Source: Weeksellaceae bacterium (GTDB taxonomy: Bacteria > Bacteroidota > Bacteroidia > Flavobacteriales > Weeksellaceae). Taken from it: a stretch of DNA of 6,522 bases. A program made the position numbers and the translations under genes. Each line of letters starts with the position of its first letter. Position 1 is the stretch's first letter. This document shows, piece by piece, positions 6,439 through 6,522 of the stretch. The notes under the pieces were generated by a model that searched no databases, was not told where the DNA came from, and saw nothing but the letters and a program-made list of their open reading frames with translations. The DNA is taken from positions 1 to 6,522 of the forward strand of contig JAQVKJ010000080.1 in the NCBI GenBank assembly GCA_028694715.1, written 5' to 3'.

Positions 6439-6522
6439 ATATGCCGTGATTCGGATTTTCCCCAAAGTGGAAAGAGAGGAATTCATCAACGCCGGAATCC
6501 TGATTTTTTCAAAATCCGAGAA
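6416..6522 (+). CDS. DUF3037-family protein, 5' part only (runs off the window)
   Basis: An open frame begins at ATG 6416, inside the 3' end of the HipA-like gene and in another frame, and continues to the window edge, giving 35 residues. It starts MQDRILYEYAVIRIFPKV and continues with EREEFINAGILIFSKSE. The YEYAVIR...PxVEREEFIN.G pattern is the characteristic N-terminus of DUF3037 proteins. These are often encoded directly next to short HipA-like kinases in many bacteria, which supports both the call and the start. The 23-base overlap with the kinase gene implies translational coupling and probably a functional pair. Function is unknown; an immunity, substrate or regulatory role for the kinase is inference only. 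An alternative ATG would lie at 6438-6440 only if out of frame, so 6416 is preferred. Confidence 0.8.
   Translation, partial: MQDRILYEYAVIRIFPKVEREEFINAGILIFSKSE

Noticed and set aside
5965..6489. Minus-strand open frames of 78 and 65 codons opposite the HipA-like gene
   Set aside because: They are antisense shadows of the kinase and DUF3037 genes, with no domain signal and no promoter support.

Overview
The window looks like chromosomal DNA of a Bacteroidetes, probably a flavobacterium or a close relative. The evidence is a secreted peptidase ending in a type IX secretion (T9SS) sorting domain, a TauE/SafE-type membrane protein of the kind found beside cbb3 oxidase genes, TAnnTTTG-type -7 promoter elements, moderately AT-rich DNA, and start codons without clear Shine-Dalgarno sequences. 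No rRNA, tRNA, CRISPR array, transposase or phage gene was seen. All genes appear intact except the last, which is cut by the window edge.

Layout: (1) 7-729 (+) is a six-helix TauE/SafE (DsbD_2-like) protein with an HCxGMCGP motif and a six-histidine tail. It is probably the last gene of a cytochrome oxidase operon lying to the left. (2) 743-2608 (-) is a convergent M1-family zinc aminopeptidase exported by T9SS. (3) 2748-5511 (-) is a compact four-gene unit, transcribed right to left: a small lipoprotein, a 108-residue HExxH membrane protein, a PLP enzyme of the ACC deaminase/D-cysteine desulfhydrase family, and a GH73 glucosaminidase with C-terminal LysM domains. The last two junctions are 4-base start/stop overlaps. 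(4) 5659-6522 (+), divergent from that unit, holds a short stand-alone HipA-like kinase. A DUF3037 gene starts inside its 3' end and runs off the window.

Interpretation: the four-gene unit combines a cell-envelope lipoprotein, a membrane-associated putative metallopeptidase, a peptidoglycan hydrolase and an enzyme whose key residues fit D-cysteine desulfhydrase better than ACC deaminase. This suggests envelope remodelling linked to D-amino-acid handling, but the functional link is an inference. The HipA-like/DUF3037 pair is the most likely under-described system here: a HipA-type kinase core without the HipA N-terminal domain or a HipB antitoxin, translationally coupled to a protein of unknown function. 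Two start-site corrections matter. The lipoprotein should start at ATG 5511 rather than TTG 5529, because that TTG lies inside a perfect -7 promoter element. The PLP enzyme starts with GTG at 4690.

Intergenic regions are all shorter than 150 bases. The 5512-5658 region between divergent genes holds candidate promoters. The 2609-2747 gap shows no convincing signal.
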